Shown: positions 44,782-54,339, counted from the first letter of the stretch. The stretch: DNA of 64,000 nt from an uncultured Methanomicrobiales archaeon (GCA_903832665.1 CAILCG010000001.1:56996-120995), one strand, 5' to 3'. Numbers and translations are program-made. Notes: a model not told the origin generated them from the sequence alone.

Positions 44782-44982
44782 ATGTCGATTCAGGAATGCG
44801 CAACAAAACGAATTCCCGTCTGCCCGGGCACATGGGAGACCATCCGTCAGCTCAGGAAGCCGGGACAGACGTTTTATGATGTGATCAATGAACTCATCCG
44901 CACAAGTTCCGCAATACGGTTGATTGAGGAGACCCAGCGGATAAGAAAACGAAGCAGGTTCGTTCCGCTCTCGGAGTTATAG
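44782..44982 (+). CDS. small antitoxin-like / DUF7557-type protein
   Basis: 66 aa. After ten residues, RIPVCPGTWETIRQLRKPGQTFYDVINELIRTSSA has the beta-strand plus two-helix look of ribbon-helix-helix antitoxins (family phrase: KPGETxDDVIxxLI). No toxin (PIN or RelE) is next to it: the following DNA is the second hairpin-repeat array. An orphan antitoxin or small DNA-binding regulator. Divergent from the cyclo-ligase gene. Confidence 0.6.
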   Translation: MSIQECATKRIPVCPGTWETIRQLRKPGQTFYDVINELIRTSSAIRLIEETQRIRKRSRFVPLSEL

Positions 44983-45034
44983 GGGTGACATTTATTGTCA
45001 GCATCTATATCGAAATCTCCTGTTGGCAATCAAG

Positions 45035-45425
45035 GTCCGGATAAAAAATCTGAATCAAAGTCTGGTTGAAAAATAAAAATCAAAATGTGATTGAAAAATT
45101 AAAATCAAAGTATGCTCGAAAATTTTTAGGCAAGGTGTGGTTGAAAATTACCATTCAAAGTGTGATTGAAATTTTTTGAGCAAAGTCTGATTATTTTTTT
45201 CAATCAAAGTCTGGTTAAAAAAATAAAAGCAAGGTCCGATCGATCCGGATCAGGATTCTCATCGCGATCACGCTTGCGCTGAAAATATTTCAATCGGGAT
45301 CCGGTTGCGAATTCCCAATCGAAGCTTGATGAAAATTTTAGAATCAAAGTCTGCATGAAAAATTCAAATCAGGATCCGTTGAAAGATCAAAATTAAAGTC
45401 CGGTTGATCCGGATAAGGTTTTCAC
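45035..45425. repeat. array of about 12 degenerate hairpin repeats (second copy, inverted)
   Basis: Units such as AATCAAAGTCTGGTTGAAAA at 45053-45072 are reverse complements of those at 11780-12310. Others lie at 45077-45096, 45102-45120, 45152-45170, 45199-45218, 45341-45360. Period 25-30 bp, with AT-rich joints and a GC-rich interruption at 45236-45320, mirroring the first array. No open frame of interest. Its left edge is close to the stop at 44982. Confidence 0.75.
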
Positions 45426-45468
45426 CTAGGTTCCGGTTCGAAACCCCCCAACCGGTTCCCCCCTCTAA

Positions 45469-46275
45469 TCACATCTCCACCAGCATCAGCACCCCGATAA
45501 GAATCTGCACCCCGGCAAAGATAATCTGCAAATTCCGCCCGGAACACCCGTGGGCGCATCGCACCCCGAACCGGGCGAGAGGAATGGTCGTAGCCGCAAG
45601 GATCGCAAACGTCACGAGATCTACGTACCCGATCGAATACGCCGGCAGGCCCGCCACCCCCCAGCCATTGATAATATACGCCATCACGGCCCCCGCGGAG
45701 GAAAAGATCAGGCAGGCCGAGGCAGTCCCGACCGCCTTATGCATGGGATATCCCAGCAGAATCACCAGCACCGGCACCAGCAGGACCCCCCCGCCGATCC
45801 CCGCAATGCCCGAGATGATCCCGATGAAGAACCCCACGATAATGTAGATCCTGAGCGAACCTGCCGGCGCACAGACCTCGCAGCTCTGGATATGCCAGAC
45901 CATCCGGACCGCCATCACCATAATGAGAAGCGCAAAGAACGTCCGCAGCACGATCCCCGGCAGGTGGGCCGCGAGCGTGCCTCCCGCGAGACCCCCGAAG
46001 ATTGCCGCACAGCCCATCGGAAAGGCCGCCCGCCAGTCCACCGCTCCCCGGCTGTGGTGGGCCATCGCCCCGCTGATCATCGTCGGGATCATCACCGCAA
46101 GCGAAGTGCCAAACGCGAGCCGCGTGGCAAGCGTATTATCCATGCCCCCCGCGAGGGAGAGCCAGTACTGGACCGGCGTCATCAGGAATCCGCCCCCCAC
46201 GCCAAAGAGCCCCGAGGCGGTCCCCGCAGTAATCCCGGTGACGGCAAGGAGGGCAATAGTAAGGATCGGGTCCAT
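45469..46275 (-). CDS. TauE/SafE family sulfite exporter-type permease
   Basis: 268 aa, eight membrane helices. The family loops GTASGLFGVGGGFLMTP (about 19-35) and GIISGIAGIGGGVLLVP (about 150-166) are present as the two pseudo-symmetric halves. Such proteins move sulfite, sulfoacetate or related organosulfur anions; for methanogens import or export of coenzyme M-type compounds is imaginable but unknown. Divergent from the isochorismatase-like gene with 66 bp between. Intact. Confidence 0.9.
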   Translation of the reverse strand: MDPILTIALLAVTGITAGTASGLFGVGGGFLMTPVQYWLSLAGGMDNTLATRLAFGTSLAVMIPTMISGAMAHHSRGAVDWRAAFPMGCAAIFGGLAGGTLAAHLPGIVLRTFFALLIMVMAVRMVWHIQSCEVCAPAGSLRIYIIVGFFIGIISGIAGIGGGVLLVPVLVILLGYPMHKAVGTASACLIFSSAGAVMAYIINGWGVAGLPAYSIGYVDLVTFAILAATTIPLARFGVRCAHGCSGRNLQIIFAGVQILIGVLMLVEM

Positions 46276-46341
46276 GGGTTTTTCTCAGAAATGCTGCAGA
46301 GTTATTATATTCCGGGTATCAATAGTCTAACGGGAAGAACC

Positions 46342-46914
46342 ATGGGACGATCCGCACTGCTCATCATCGACATGCAGAATGATTTCGTGCTGGAGGCAAA
46401 ACCGCTCAGAGTTGCCGGGGCCGCAGCCGTTATACCAAAGATACAATCCGTACTGGCCGAATTCCGGCGAAAAAAACTGCCGGTCTTCCATATCCTGCGG
46501 GTGCACCGGGCGGATGGTTCGGATGTGGAGATCATCCGGCAGGATCTCTTCCGGAAGCAGCCCTTCGCTGTCGCGGGAACCCACGGGGCCGCGGTCATCG
46601 ATGAACTCGCCCCCCGGCCGGGGGAGTATATCCTCACCAAGACCCGCATGAGTGCGTTCATCGGCACGGAACTCGATCTCATGCTCCGGACCCTCAATAT
46701 CACGACGCTCGTGGTCTGCGGTATCCAGACCCCTAACTGCATCCGGACAACCGTCTTTGATGCGATTGCGTACAATTACCCGGTGGTGCTGGTCGGGGAT
46801 GCAACCGGGGCAGCCTCAGGAGAAGTACACCTGACCAATGTCCGGGACATGCAGAACATCGGGGTAAGGATCGTCAAGACCGTTGATATCGCGGGCCTGC
46901 TGGAAAACCAGTAG
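46342..46914 (+). CDS. isochorismatase-family cysteine hydrolase
   Basis: 190 aa from ATG 46342; the open frame runs far upstream antisense to the TauE gene but that is a shadow. Catalytic triad of the family: Asp10 (IDMQNDF), Lys100 (TKTRMSAF) and Cys133 (CGIQTPNC), with the cis-peptide region before the Cys. Nicotinamidase, N-carbamoylsarcosine amidase and isochorismatase share this fold; lack of the nicotinamidase metal His pair argues for an unassigned amidase. TTATTATATTCC at 46302-46313 could be its promoter. Confidence 0.88.
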   Translation: MGRSALLIIDMQNDFVLEAKPLRVAGAAAVIPKIQSVLAEFRRKKLPVFHILRVHRADGSDVEIIRQDLFRKQPFAVAGTHGAAVIDELAPRPGEYILTKTRMSAFIGTELDLMLRTLNITTLVVCGIQTPNCIRTTVFDAIAYNYPVVLVGDATGAASGEVHLTNVRDMQNIGVRIVKTVDIAGLLENQ

Positions 46915-46943
46915 GATCCCGTTAAAAAAACTTAAAAAAAAAA

Positions 46944-47264
46944 TTACTGGTTCCGGACATATTCCCGGAGCAGCCAGACGCCCACTACGATAACGACGAA
47001 ATAATAGATCGCCGACACGACCGGTACGAACTGGTCCGAGACCCAGGTCCGGATCAGGTCCTGGAGGGTGAAGTAGAGCTGGAATGTTGCGATCAGCACG
47101 AACAGCCCGACGATCATATACACAACCCCGAGCCACTCTTTGTTGTTTTTCTTCTCTGCAGGTTTTGGATTGTTGGGATCGTTGGAATTATTTGTCACAG
47201 GTATCTCCTTGGGAATAGTATAGGCATTCTCCGGCTCCTGCCGGGGATTCTCCTCACGGGTCAT
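46944..47264 (-). CDS. small two-helix membrane protein
   Basis: 106 aa from ATG 47264; its ATG overlaps the TGA of the upstream gene (ATGA), fixing this start. A polar Asn/Pro-rich N-terminus (about 45 residues) is followed by two membrane helices (WLGVVYMIVGLFVLIATFQLYF and VVSAIYYFVVIVVGVWLL). Ends RNQ. Coupled to the lipoprotein gene 47261-48217, so the pair probably act together at the membrane. Family not recognised. Confidence 0.75.
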   Translation of the reverse strand: MTREENPRQEPENAYTIPKEIPVTNNSNDPNNPKPAEKKNNKEWLGVVYMIVGLFVLIATFQLYFTLQDLIRTWVSDQFVPVVSAIYYFVVIVVGVWLLREYVRNQ

Positions 47265-48217
47265 GGCCGCCTCCTCCCCAGGCAGGCGAGCCCGGCAAGC
47301 GAAACGAGCGCGATAACAACCAGCGGTGCACCAAAGCCCGGGGATTTCGTGGTGTAGGGGGCCGGGGTCCTCACGGGCGAACCGGAATCCTGGACAAACT
47401 TCGAAGTCTCGATCTGTTTGGTCACGAACTGGGTATCCTTGTCCACCTGCATACCGGGCCGGAGCCGGACATTCCCTTCGCCCCGCTTGACGATCGTATC
47501 GTTCTTCCATACCAGCACCTCGACCACATAGTTGTACTGGTCGGGAACTGAGAGGGTGACGCTCGACACCCTTGTTGCATCCGGCTGGATACTCTCTACA
47601 GAAGCCCGCTGCTTATCCGCGAGCAGCCGGGCATCCTCTTCCTTGGCCTTCACTTCGATCTCGAACGGTCCGCTTGCAGCCCGGTTGTCGTTGGTGAAAT
47701 AGACATCGGTCTGGATGTTCACGTGATCGCCCGAGACTTTCTTTACCAGGAAGTCGATGTCGGAGATGGCGAGGCCGGTCTCCTGGATGTCGGGCGTGAG
47801 CCGCTCAAGGTTGTACACGATGAGCTCACCCTGTCCCTTGCGCTGGCCGTTCTCAAAGACCGTGCTGACCAGGCGGTAGGAACCTTTCCGGGGGAGGACG
47901 ATGGTCTGGGAGATGGACCCGGAACCCCGGATGCCGAGATACTCGGTATCGCCTGTCTGCTCGGCGACCACAAGGCCGCTTCCCATATCATAGGCCTTGA
48001 GCTGGACCCGGGAGACTCCGGAGGAGACCCCGTACGTATTCTGCACTTCGGAAGTAACATTGAGGGTGACATCGGCCCCCGTCACGTTCTGGGCGCCGAC
48101 CGTAATACTGGAGACGGTAACCGCGCTCTCCTTGAGGCAGCCGGCGCTCACGACAAGCGCCGCGAGGCAGAGGAGCAGGATGACCGGCAGTGCCGCCGGG
48201 ATAGGTTTGTGTGCCAT
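47261..48217 (-). CDS. surface lipoprotein with PGF-CTERM-like sorting signal
   Basis: 318 aa. N-terminus: signal with lipobox VVSAGC (Cys27). Middle: two beta-sandwich-like regions (about 30-140 and 150-260). C-terminus: KSPGFGAPLVVIALVSLAG, then LACLGRRRP, i.e. a PGF motif, a hydrophobic helix and a basic end, the pattern cut by archaeosortase A and replaced by a lipid. Having both a lipobox and a C-terminal sorting signal is uncommon and could mean two anchors. Coupled to the small membrane protein gene downstream. Confidence 0.8.
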   Translation of the reverse strand: MAHKPIPAALPVILLLCLAALVVSAGCLKESAVTVSSITVGAQNVTGADVTLNVTSEVQNTYGVSSGVSRVQLKAYDMGSGLVVAEQTGDTEYLGIRGSGSISQTIVLPRKGSYRLVSTVFENGQRKGQGELIVYNLERLTPDIQETGLAISDIDFLVKKVSGDHVNIQTDVYFTNDNRAASGPFEIEVKAKEEDARLLADKQRASVESIQPDATRVSSVTLSVPDQYNYVVEVLVWKNDTIVKRGEGNVRLRPGMQVDKDTQFVTKQIETSKFVQDSGSPVRTPAPYTTKSPGFGAPLVVIALVSLAGLACLGRRRP

Positions 48218-48400
48218 GAATTCTCTTCAACAGGTGCTATCCGCAGTTATTTATGCGTGATCATTTATATCGCGGCGTTATACATCCCCGTTCACCGGTG
48301 ATTCCGGCATGTTCAGGTCTGGCCGCTCAATCCAACTGATTTGACGAGCCCCGGCAGAAAAATCGATCCATTCATTACGGGACAAATGAATTTCGTTGCT

Positions 48401-48886
48401 ATGAAAGAGCATCATCACCATCAGACCCTTCTGCGACCCAGCCTTCCCCCTCTCCTTCTCATCTTCCTCTTCTGCATCCTCCCCGTATCTGCCCTTCCAC
48501 ACTCGCCCGTTGCAAATTTTACCGCTGATCCTCAGGAAGGTCCCGCTCTTGAACCGGTCCGGTTCACCGATACCTCAACGGGAAGCCCTGCTTCCTGGCA
48601 TTGGGATTTTGGCGACGGGACCGGTTCGATGCTCCAGAGCCCCCGCCATACCTATTCGTACCTGGGAGCGTACACGGTATTGCTGACGGTCATGAATGCT
48701 GACGGTGGCAATTCTTCGGTATCAAAAGAGATTCACATGGCTGACAGTGGAACCCAGGTCCCGACCACCGTACCCCGGAACAGCCAGCCTTCCCGGACAA
48801 CGGAGACACCGAAGTCGCCGGTAGGAATTACGATTGTGCTGGCAGCACCTCTCATCGCTCTTCTCTTCTGCCCGGGAAAACGATGA
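48401..48886 (+). CDS. exported PKD-domain protein
   Basis: 161 aa from ATG 48401 (MKEHHHHQTLLRPS); in-frame ATGs lie upstream. Signal helix LPPLLLIFLFCILPVSA, one PKD domain (VANFTADPQEG, SPASWHWDFGDGTGS, HTYSYLGAYTVLLTV), a Thr/Pro linker and a C-terminal helix (ITIVLAAPLIALLFC) ending PGKR. A membrane-anchored adhesion-like surface protein. Note four His after MKE, natural but able to bind metal. Convergent with the TPR gene, 22 bp apart. Confidence 0.8.
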   Translation: MKEHHHHQTLLRPSLPPLLLIFLFCILPVSALPHSPVANFTADPQEGPALEPVRFTDTSTGSPASWHWDFGDGTGSMLQSPRHTYSYLGAYTVLLTVMNADGGNSSVSKEIHMADSGTQVPTTVPRNSQPSRTTETPKSPVGITIVLAAPLIALLFCPGKR

Positions 48887-48908
48887 ATGATACCCGGTAT
48901 TTCGGGGT

Positions 48909-49496
48909 TCATCGGTTTTTCTGGCACACGAAACAGAGCAGGAGACCCCCCAGGATCCCGAGCACCGGAACAATCGCCGGCAAGCCGGCTTTTGTGGTCG
49001 GTTTTGCAAAGGCTGCCTTGTCAAAATCATCCAGCCGTTTCTGGGCTGCCTGCTCCATACCGGTCTCTGCGGCATCCGCTTCAGCGGTCCGGTTCAGTGC
49101 CCGGAGCGCCCTGGCCTTAAGCTGGAAGGCTTCGGCATAGGAAGGATCGAGCGTGGTCGCCTTGTCAAGCGCAGTAACCGCGTTCCCGTACTGCCTGAGC
49201 CCGATATAGGCATCGCCCTTGTTCACCCAGATGTCCGCTTCCGTGACATCCCGGTACTGGTCGAGGCCTGTTGCCCCGGGGAAGACCGCGAGGCACTGGT
49301 CGAACGCGTCGAGCGCCTGCTGGTACTGCCCGGCATAAAGGGCGGTCTCCCCCTGCTTGCAGAGTTCCCGTACCTTGTCGGTGGTATCTGCTGCTGCGGC
49401 GGATGAAACAAGGAGCAGGATCGCGATGCAGGCAATGGCGAGGAACCGGATCTTCCGGATGGGTGCCGGATTCAGGGTGGGTGCCGGAGAATGCAT
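48909..49496 (-). CDS. exported TPR protein with C-terminal anchor
   Basis: 195 aa. Signal peptide (FLAIACIAILLLVSSAAAA), two to three TPR units between 45 and 150 (GETALYAGQYQQALDAFDQC, GDAYIGLRQYGNAVTALDKA, then a third weaker one), a short linker, and a closing helix LPAIVPVLGILGGLLLCFVC. TPR surfaces bind proteins or peptides; anchored on the outer face. Partner unknown. Confidence 0.8.
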   Translation of the reverse strand: MHSPAPTLNPAPIRKIRFLAIACIAILLLVSSAAAADTTDKVRELCKQGETALYAGQYQQALDAFDQCLAVFPGATGLDQYRDVTEADIWVNKGDAYIGLRQYGNAVTALDKATTLDPSYAEAFQLKARALRALNRTAEADAAETGMEQAAQKRLDDFDKAAFAKPTTKAGLPAIVPVLGILGGLLLCFVCQKNR

Positions 49497-49559
49497 GATA
49501 CTGTGAGTAACATGCCGGGAATAATAAATAACAAGGATCTGGATCGCAAAAAAAGAGGA

Positions 49560-50671
49560 TTATTTCACGGTCCGGACCAACTTGTCATCCTTGTACGTGA
49601 CCTGGCTGACCACTGTTCCATCCGTAGCATAATAGAACATGTCGCCATCTTTTAACCGGGCGGTTACGTACTGGGTGCCATCCGCCTTGGTCCCTAACGT
49701 GTTGTAATATGTGTAGACCGCGTGGATCCCGCCGTTCCATTTGGTGTCGATGCACTTTGCCGGGGGTTTTCCGCACATGACGACCGCGTCAGAGTAGCTG
49801 GGGGTCTTCTCGCAAAGGGATCTTTTCCCGAGATCTCGTAGGCCTTGTCCGCGTAACCACAGTCCGGATCGAAGGAGGAGCTGTCGGTCACCGCATATCG
49901 TGTCGCGGTATAGTGGAGTGCCAGTTTCGCAAACCCGGGGTACTGGTCGGTGGGGGTCACGGAGGGCTTGAACTGCGGGGTGTCCGAGAAGATGAGGTTC
50001 TTGTCAAAGATCGGGACCATGGTGGAATCCACCATGCCGCTGGCCGAGCTGCTGAGTGTCCCGGGGAGGGCTGCCCAGAGGATGCAGTCCGGGTAGTTCC
50101 ACTCATCATAGCACCGCCCGTTGCAGATCTCGTGGCAGGTACCCAGAAGGAGCGACGAGTCCCCGAGTTGCTCCGTGCAGATATCATAACAGGCATCGTG
50201 ATCCCGGCATCCCTGGTGGGACGGGCAGCTGATGACGTTTTTGTAGATGCAGGTCCCTCCCTCGAAGGAGATCGTGATATCGGCTACCGCCTTGCACCGC
50301 TCGGGGGGGCAGTCGATCCCGCAGGCACCCCGGCACTGGGCCCCGCTGGAGAGGGAAGTCTGCCGGAGCTGGGGTGCGTTGCCGGTCCCGATGGAGCAGG
50401 AGCCCAGGTACAGGGCCCGGGCCTGGGGATTGTCGGTGCTGTAGGGCGGGGTCGGCACAACGACCGGTTCCAGGGTGATGGTGCCGACAGCATTCTGGCC
50501 GGGAAGTGGCTGGAGGGGCTGTTTGCTCCCGTCCCATGACCACCCGTCAAAGAAGTTGGGCGGTGCCTTTGCGGCAGCGGGCATAATCGCACACGAGAGG
50601 ATGATGCACAGGGCGATTGCGGCAGTCATGGTGCGGGCGATGTGTCTTCCGGGTGAAATCTTTCCCTTCAT
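49560..50671 (-). pseudogene. secreted phospholipase A2-like protein, frameshifted
   Basis: Signal peptide to about residue 35. A Cys-rich segment (CRGACGIDCPPERC) precedes CPSHQGCRDHDACYD at about 149-163, matching the phospholipase A2 active-site helix with His158-Asp159 and paired Cys. Further Cys (CTEQ, GTCHEICNGRCYDE) suggest a disulfide-rich lipase fold. Near 49805-49830 one base is missing: the first frame ends at 49694, while EKTPSYSDAVVMCGKP in the next frame continues to TAA at 49560, ending in a small beta domain (DGDMFYYATDGTVVSQVTY). 1112 nt is one short of a multiple of three. A calcium loop is not clear, so activity is uncertain. 6 nt from the 50678 gene. Confidence 0.65.
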
Positions 50672-50677
50672 CGAAAT

Positions 50678-51211
50678 TCAGCTCCTCCTGATAAATACAA
50701 CTGAATAATCCTCGGCACGGATGAGGCCGGCCAGCGGGTCATAGATCATCACGGGACTCACGGTTCCCGAGGCGGACCGGAGCTGGTATTTTCCCGTGGC
50801 AATCTTCTCCCATGTACTGGTCGAGCGATCACCGGACGAGATGATGGTGGCCGTTCCGTCTGCTCCGAATTCTATCTGCATACCGGTGGTCCCGATATCC
50901 CAAGTGCCTAGGATCGGATCCCCAGCGGATGCCGAATTTTTCTTCACGGTCGGGGACACCCTGGTGGTTGTCATTGCCGTTACCGCGGATCTCGTTGTTG
51001 AGCCGGATTCCATCAGGCCGGAATCCCGGGTTCCTGCGTAATCATCAGGACCAATGTCAGCGGTGATATCCGAGCTCCCGTAGGAACTGCCGGTATATCC
51101 CGAAGATGAACCCTCGTCAAGCATCGGAATGATGACAAAAATACCCACGGCGATGATCGCGATGAAGAAGAGCAGGCTCCCGATCAGCTCGTTACATCTC
51201 AAGAAAAGCAC
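50678..51211 (-). CDS. membrane-anchored protein with C-terminal lipocalin-like domain
   Basis: 177 aa. N-terminal helix (LIGSLLFFIAIIAVGIFVIIPML), a Ser/Gly/Thr-rich linker to about 100, then a beta-rich domain (GTWDIGTTGMQIEFGADGTATI ... STWEKIATGKYQLRS) of the type seen in small methanogen surface proteins (DPILGTW start). Ends FIRRS. Located 6 nt before the phospholipase-like gene, so co-transcribed and probably co-exported. Function unknown. Confidence 0.7.
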   Translation of the reverse strand: MLFLRCNELIGSLLFFIAIIAVGIFVIIPMLDEGSSSGYTGSSYGSSDITADIGPDDYAGTRDSGLMESGSTTRSAVTAMTTTRVSPTVKKNSASAGDPILGTWDIGTTGMQIEFGADGTATIISSGDRSTSTWEKIATGKYQLRSASGTVSPVMIYDPLAGLIRAEDYSVVFIRRS

Positions 51212-51358
51212 CTGTTTGTCAAACTGGTACCTTTTTTCTCACAGGATATGATGTTACCGAAATTTTTCTTCGCCCTGTAAGGTCTGGTCCTGAATACGGA
51301 TCCTCCCTCTTTTTATTTTCGGCAATCCACTATTCATTTACTACGAGGTGCACGTCTC

Positions 51359-51888
51359 ATGTTCTGCCAGCAGTGTGGAAAACCCAGCAATGAGGGGGCA
51401 CGGTTCTGTGACAATTGCGGAGCCCCCTTCCAGCCGGTCCCTGTCCAACAGGTCCCACCCCCGGTATACCAGCAGCCCGTCTACCCGCCACAACCCGTGT
51501 ACCCGCAGGCCCCGGCGTACCAGGTGCCCCCGGTCCAGCCGGTGATCCCGCGGGGAGCGGTACGGAGCCCAGGCATTGCCGGCCTCCTCTCGTTCCTCTG
51601 CTGCGGGCTCGGCCAGCTCTACAACGGCGAGACGCTCAAGGGTGCAGGATTCTTTGCCGGCGCTATCATCGTCTCGGTCATCTTCAATATCCTCGGGTTT
51701 TTTGTCGTGCTCTTTGCGATCTATGATGCCTTTACCACGGCAAAGAAGATCAATGCAGGGAGGTTGCCTTCACCGGCAAGAGTATCCTCTTCTGGCCGGT
51801 CATCATCCTGTACATCATCATGATCATTGTTGCCATCCTGTTCCTCGGTGTCCTTGCGAGCGGGCTTGGCAGCTATGGCTATTACTAA
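51359..51888 (+). pseudogene. zinc-ribbon plus TM2-type membrane protein, frameshifted
   Basis: Starts with a zinc ribbon (CxxC at 3-6 and CDNC at 17-20), then a Pro/Gln/Tyr-rich linker (about 25-75), then TM2-like helices (GIAGLLSFLCCGLGQLYNGE, FFAGAIIVSVIFNILGFFVVLFAIYDAF). At 51758-51760 a G-run is one base short: the corrected frame reads NAGEVAFTGKSILFWPVII, one more helix, and ends LGSYGYY at TAA 51886-51888. 530 nt is one short of a multiple of three. Likely a membrane protein with cytosolic zinc ribbon; role unknown. Confidence 0.75.
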
Positions 51889-51999
51889 TTTTTTTACCCC
51901 GGCAATTGAAAGAAACCGCACAAGTGCCGTGGCTCCTCCTGATAGGATCTCACGGAAATGCAAAAGTCAAAAAAAAAGAAAGGTGTGCCCGCACACCGC

Positions 52000-52377
52000 T
52001 TATTCACAATAGATATCGTTGGCCCATTCCTCGATAACCCGTTTCGGCGGCTTGCCACGGCCACCTCCGCGCGACTGCCGGGGTGGGGCTGCACTCCGGT
52101 CGGCTTCGGTCTCTTCATCATCCAGACTGAGCAGTTTTGAGTCCTGGGGCTTTTCTGCGGGTCGTTCTCCCTGCCGTTCAGCCGGTCTTTCGGTAGGCCG
52201 TTCAGCGGTTCGCTCTGCCGGTCGTTCGGCCGTTCGCGGGGCATGTCCCCGGTAGTTATTATGTGACCTGCGGTTGCCGCCCTGGTGCCGGGGGGGTCCA
52301 TCCCGCCGGGGATTCTGGGGGTTTGGGGTATTGGGAGACGCTTGTGGGGTTTGTGGATTGGGGGTATCTTCAGCCAT
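52000..52377 (-). CDS. low-complexity Arg/Pro-rich protein with conserved C-terminus
   Basis: 125 aa from ATG 52377; the longer frame upstream is not protein-like and a TATA-like AAAAATATTT lies about 40 nt before 52377. N-terminal Pro/Asn/Gln repeats, a basic HQGGNRRSHNNYRGHAPR part, then tandem ERPAERT/ERPTERP/ERPAERQ repeats, an acidic LSLDDEETEAD, a Gly/Arg segment, and a C-terminal RVIEEWANDIYCE. The Arg/Gly regions suggest RNA binding. The closing motif looks like a conserved protein-binding peptide; family unknown to me. Confidence 0.6.
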   Translation of the reverse strand: MAEDTPNPQTPQASPNTPNPQNPRRDGPPRHQGGNRRSHNNYRGHAPRTAERPAERTAERPTERPAERQGERPAEKPQDSKLLSLDDEETEADRSAAPPRQSRGGGRGKPPKRVIEEWANDIYCE

Positions 52378-52706
52378 ACGTGTCAGGATAGATAATACGG
52401 GACTGGTTACAGAAATATTTTTGCCCTGTCTTTTTTTTTTAAACTGCCATCCTCCGGATAAAAACCATGAAATCTGCTCAATCACGGTCCGGATTCTGCA
52501 CATTTCCGGTCCAGGAGAGCTGTACTTCACCATTTTTTCTGTACCGTTCCTGCAATCCCTGCAGGAAAACCATTCCGGATTTTTTTTATGAAAAATGAGA
52601 TGCCCTGAGGATCGCGTCATCACAAATGTGCAGCGGGATTTCGGATAATGCACACCTAAATACCCTAACGTCTTAGTTTGTTGCACGAGAATTCTGCCGG
52701 TCATCC

Positions 52707-54247
52707 ATGTCAAACGTCACCACCCTGCTCGATTCAAAGAGTGTGCCTGAGGCCAAGGCAGCGCTCATCTGCCCCTCCCGCAACGAGACCTACAGCTACG
52801 GGAAACTCCGGTCCGAGATGAACCGGATTGGCCTGGGTCTGGTGAACCTTGGGGTGAGGAAGGGGGACCGGGTCTGCATCTACCTGGACAGTTCGCTTGA
52901 GTACCTGATCAGTTATTTTGCGATCTGGCGGATTGGGGCTGTTGCGGTCCCGACCAATATCGTGTACCGGGGCGAGGAGCTGCTGCACGCGATCAATAAT
53001 GCCGGGGCCGTTGCCGTGATCACCGACCGCCAGGGTATTGGTGTTGTTTCGGGGATTCGGGCGGAATGCTCAACGCTTGAACATGTCATCTATACCTCCG
53101 GTTCCTGCCCGGGTGTGGTTGCCTGGAGTTCCTTTCCCCCGGCCCCGTCCGGTATGCGTGCGGTCGCTTCCGTGCCCGAGGATCTCTGCCATATCCAGTA
53201 CACTGCCGGTACCACCGGCAAGCCCAAAGGAGCGATGCTCTCGCACGGCAACTGGATGATGGCACTTGATGCCGAACGCGAAGCCCTCAGGATGCGCCCC
53301 GAGGATGTCTATCTCGGGATCTACCCGATGGGTCACGTCGGGCTCTCGTGGGGGCTGGCGATGCTCCGCTCCGGGGGCACGTACGTGATGATGGAACGCT
53401 TCGAGCTCGACCATTACCTGGCGCTTGCCGACCAGTACCGGGCCACGGTGCTGGCGGGAATGCCCCCGGTCATTCATTCGCTCAACACCGCCCCGCCGGG
53501 CACCGAAGACCGACTCAAACATGCCCGGGTGATCATCTCCGGGGGAGGACAACTCCTGCCGGCAGTCTGGGAAGCCTGGGACAAGCGCTACCATATCCCG
53601 GTCGCCAACTCGTACGGCCTGTCCGAGACCATCGTGATCGGCTCGGGAACCACGACCCTGCCCGAGTACCCGCAGCTGAGCAAAAATTACCAGAGTGTTG
53701 GGGTTGCGGTGGGGTACGCGGAAGTAAAGATCGTTGATACGGCCGATCCGGAGAAGGAGATGGCCTTTACCCAGACCGGGGAGATCGCCCTTCGTGGCCC
53801 CTCGGTTGCCCAGGGCTACTGGCGGATGCCGGAAGCCACGGCCGAGGTCTTCCGGCACGACGGTTGGTTCCTGACGGGCGATATCGGGTACATGGATGAA
53901 TCCGGTGTCCTGATCATCACGGACCGGAAAAAAGACATGATCATCATGTCGGGCTGGAAGATCTATCCCACGGAAGTCGAGAACGTGATCGTCTGCCACC
54001 CGGCTGTTGCTGATGTGGCGGTCTTCGGGATACCCGATGAGCGCAAAGGCGAGATACCGATCGCAGCCATTGTGCTCAGACCCGGGACCCTGCTCACCGA
54101 ACCCAGCTGGAAGCCTACTGCCGCGATCACCTGGCCGGGTACAAGATCCCGCGGAAACTCGTGATCGTGAATGCGCTGCCCCGGGTGCATGGCTGGAAGC
54201 TGCTGCGCAGGGACCTCCGGGAAAAGTTCGGCGGATCGGGCTTGTAA
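52707..54247 (+). pseudogene. AMP-forming acyl-CoA synthetase, 3' frameshift
   Basis: ANL superfamily adenylating enzyme. P-loop motif YTAGTTGKPKGAMLSH near 173; SYGLSET near 310; GWFLTGDIGYMDESG near 395; hinge and DRKKDMIIMSGWKIYPTEVE near 415. The frame ends at 54164, but one missing base at about 54100-54105 (ACCGAACCCAG) gives QLEAYCRDHLAGYKIPRKLV and then the C-terminal lysine region ALPRVHGWKLLRRDLREKF up to TAA 54245-54247. The length (1541 nt) is one short of a multiple of three. The ancestor would make acyl-CoA or acyl-AMP from a carboxylate with ATP; substrate unknown. Confidence 0.85.
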
Positions 54248-54339
54248 TGCCATTTGGCGGAGTATTCTGCGACAAATGCCCACGGGCTCCCACAAACCTT
54301 TTAATCTGGCTGTAAATAATATTCACCGGTATATCCTCT

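Noticed and set aside
44782..44982. Complete toxin-antitoxin pair
   Set aside because: Only an antitoxin-like protein is present; the flanking DNA is a repeat array and a C1-enzyme gene.
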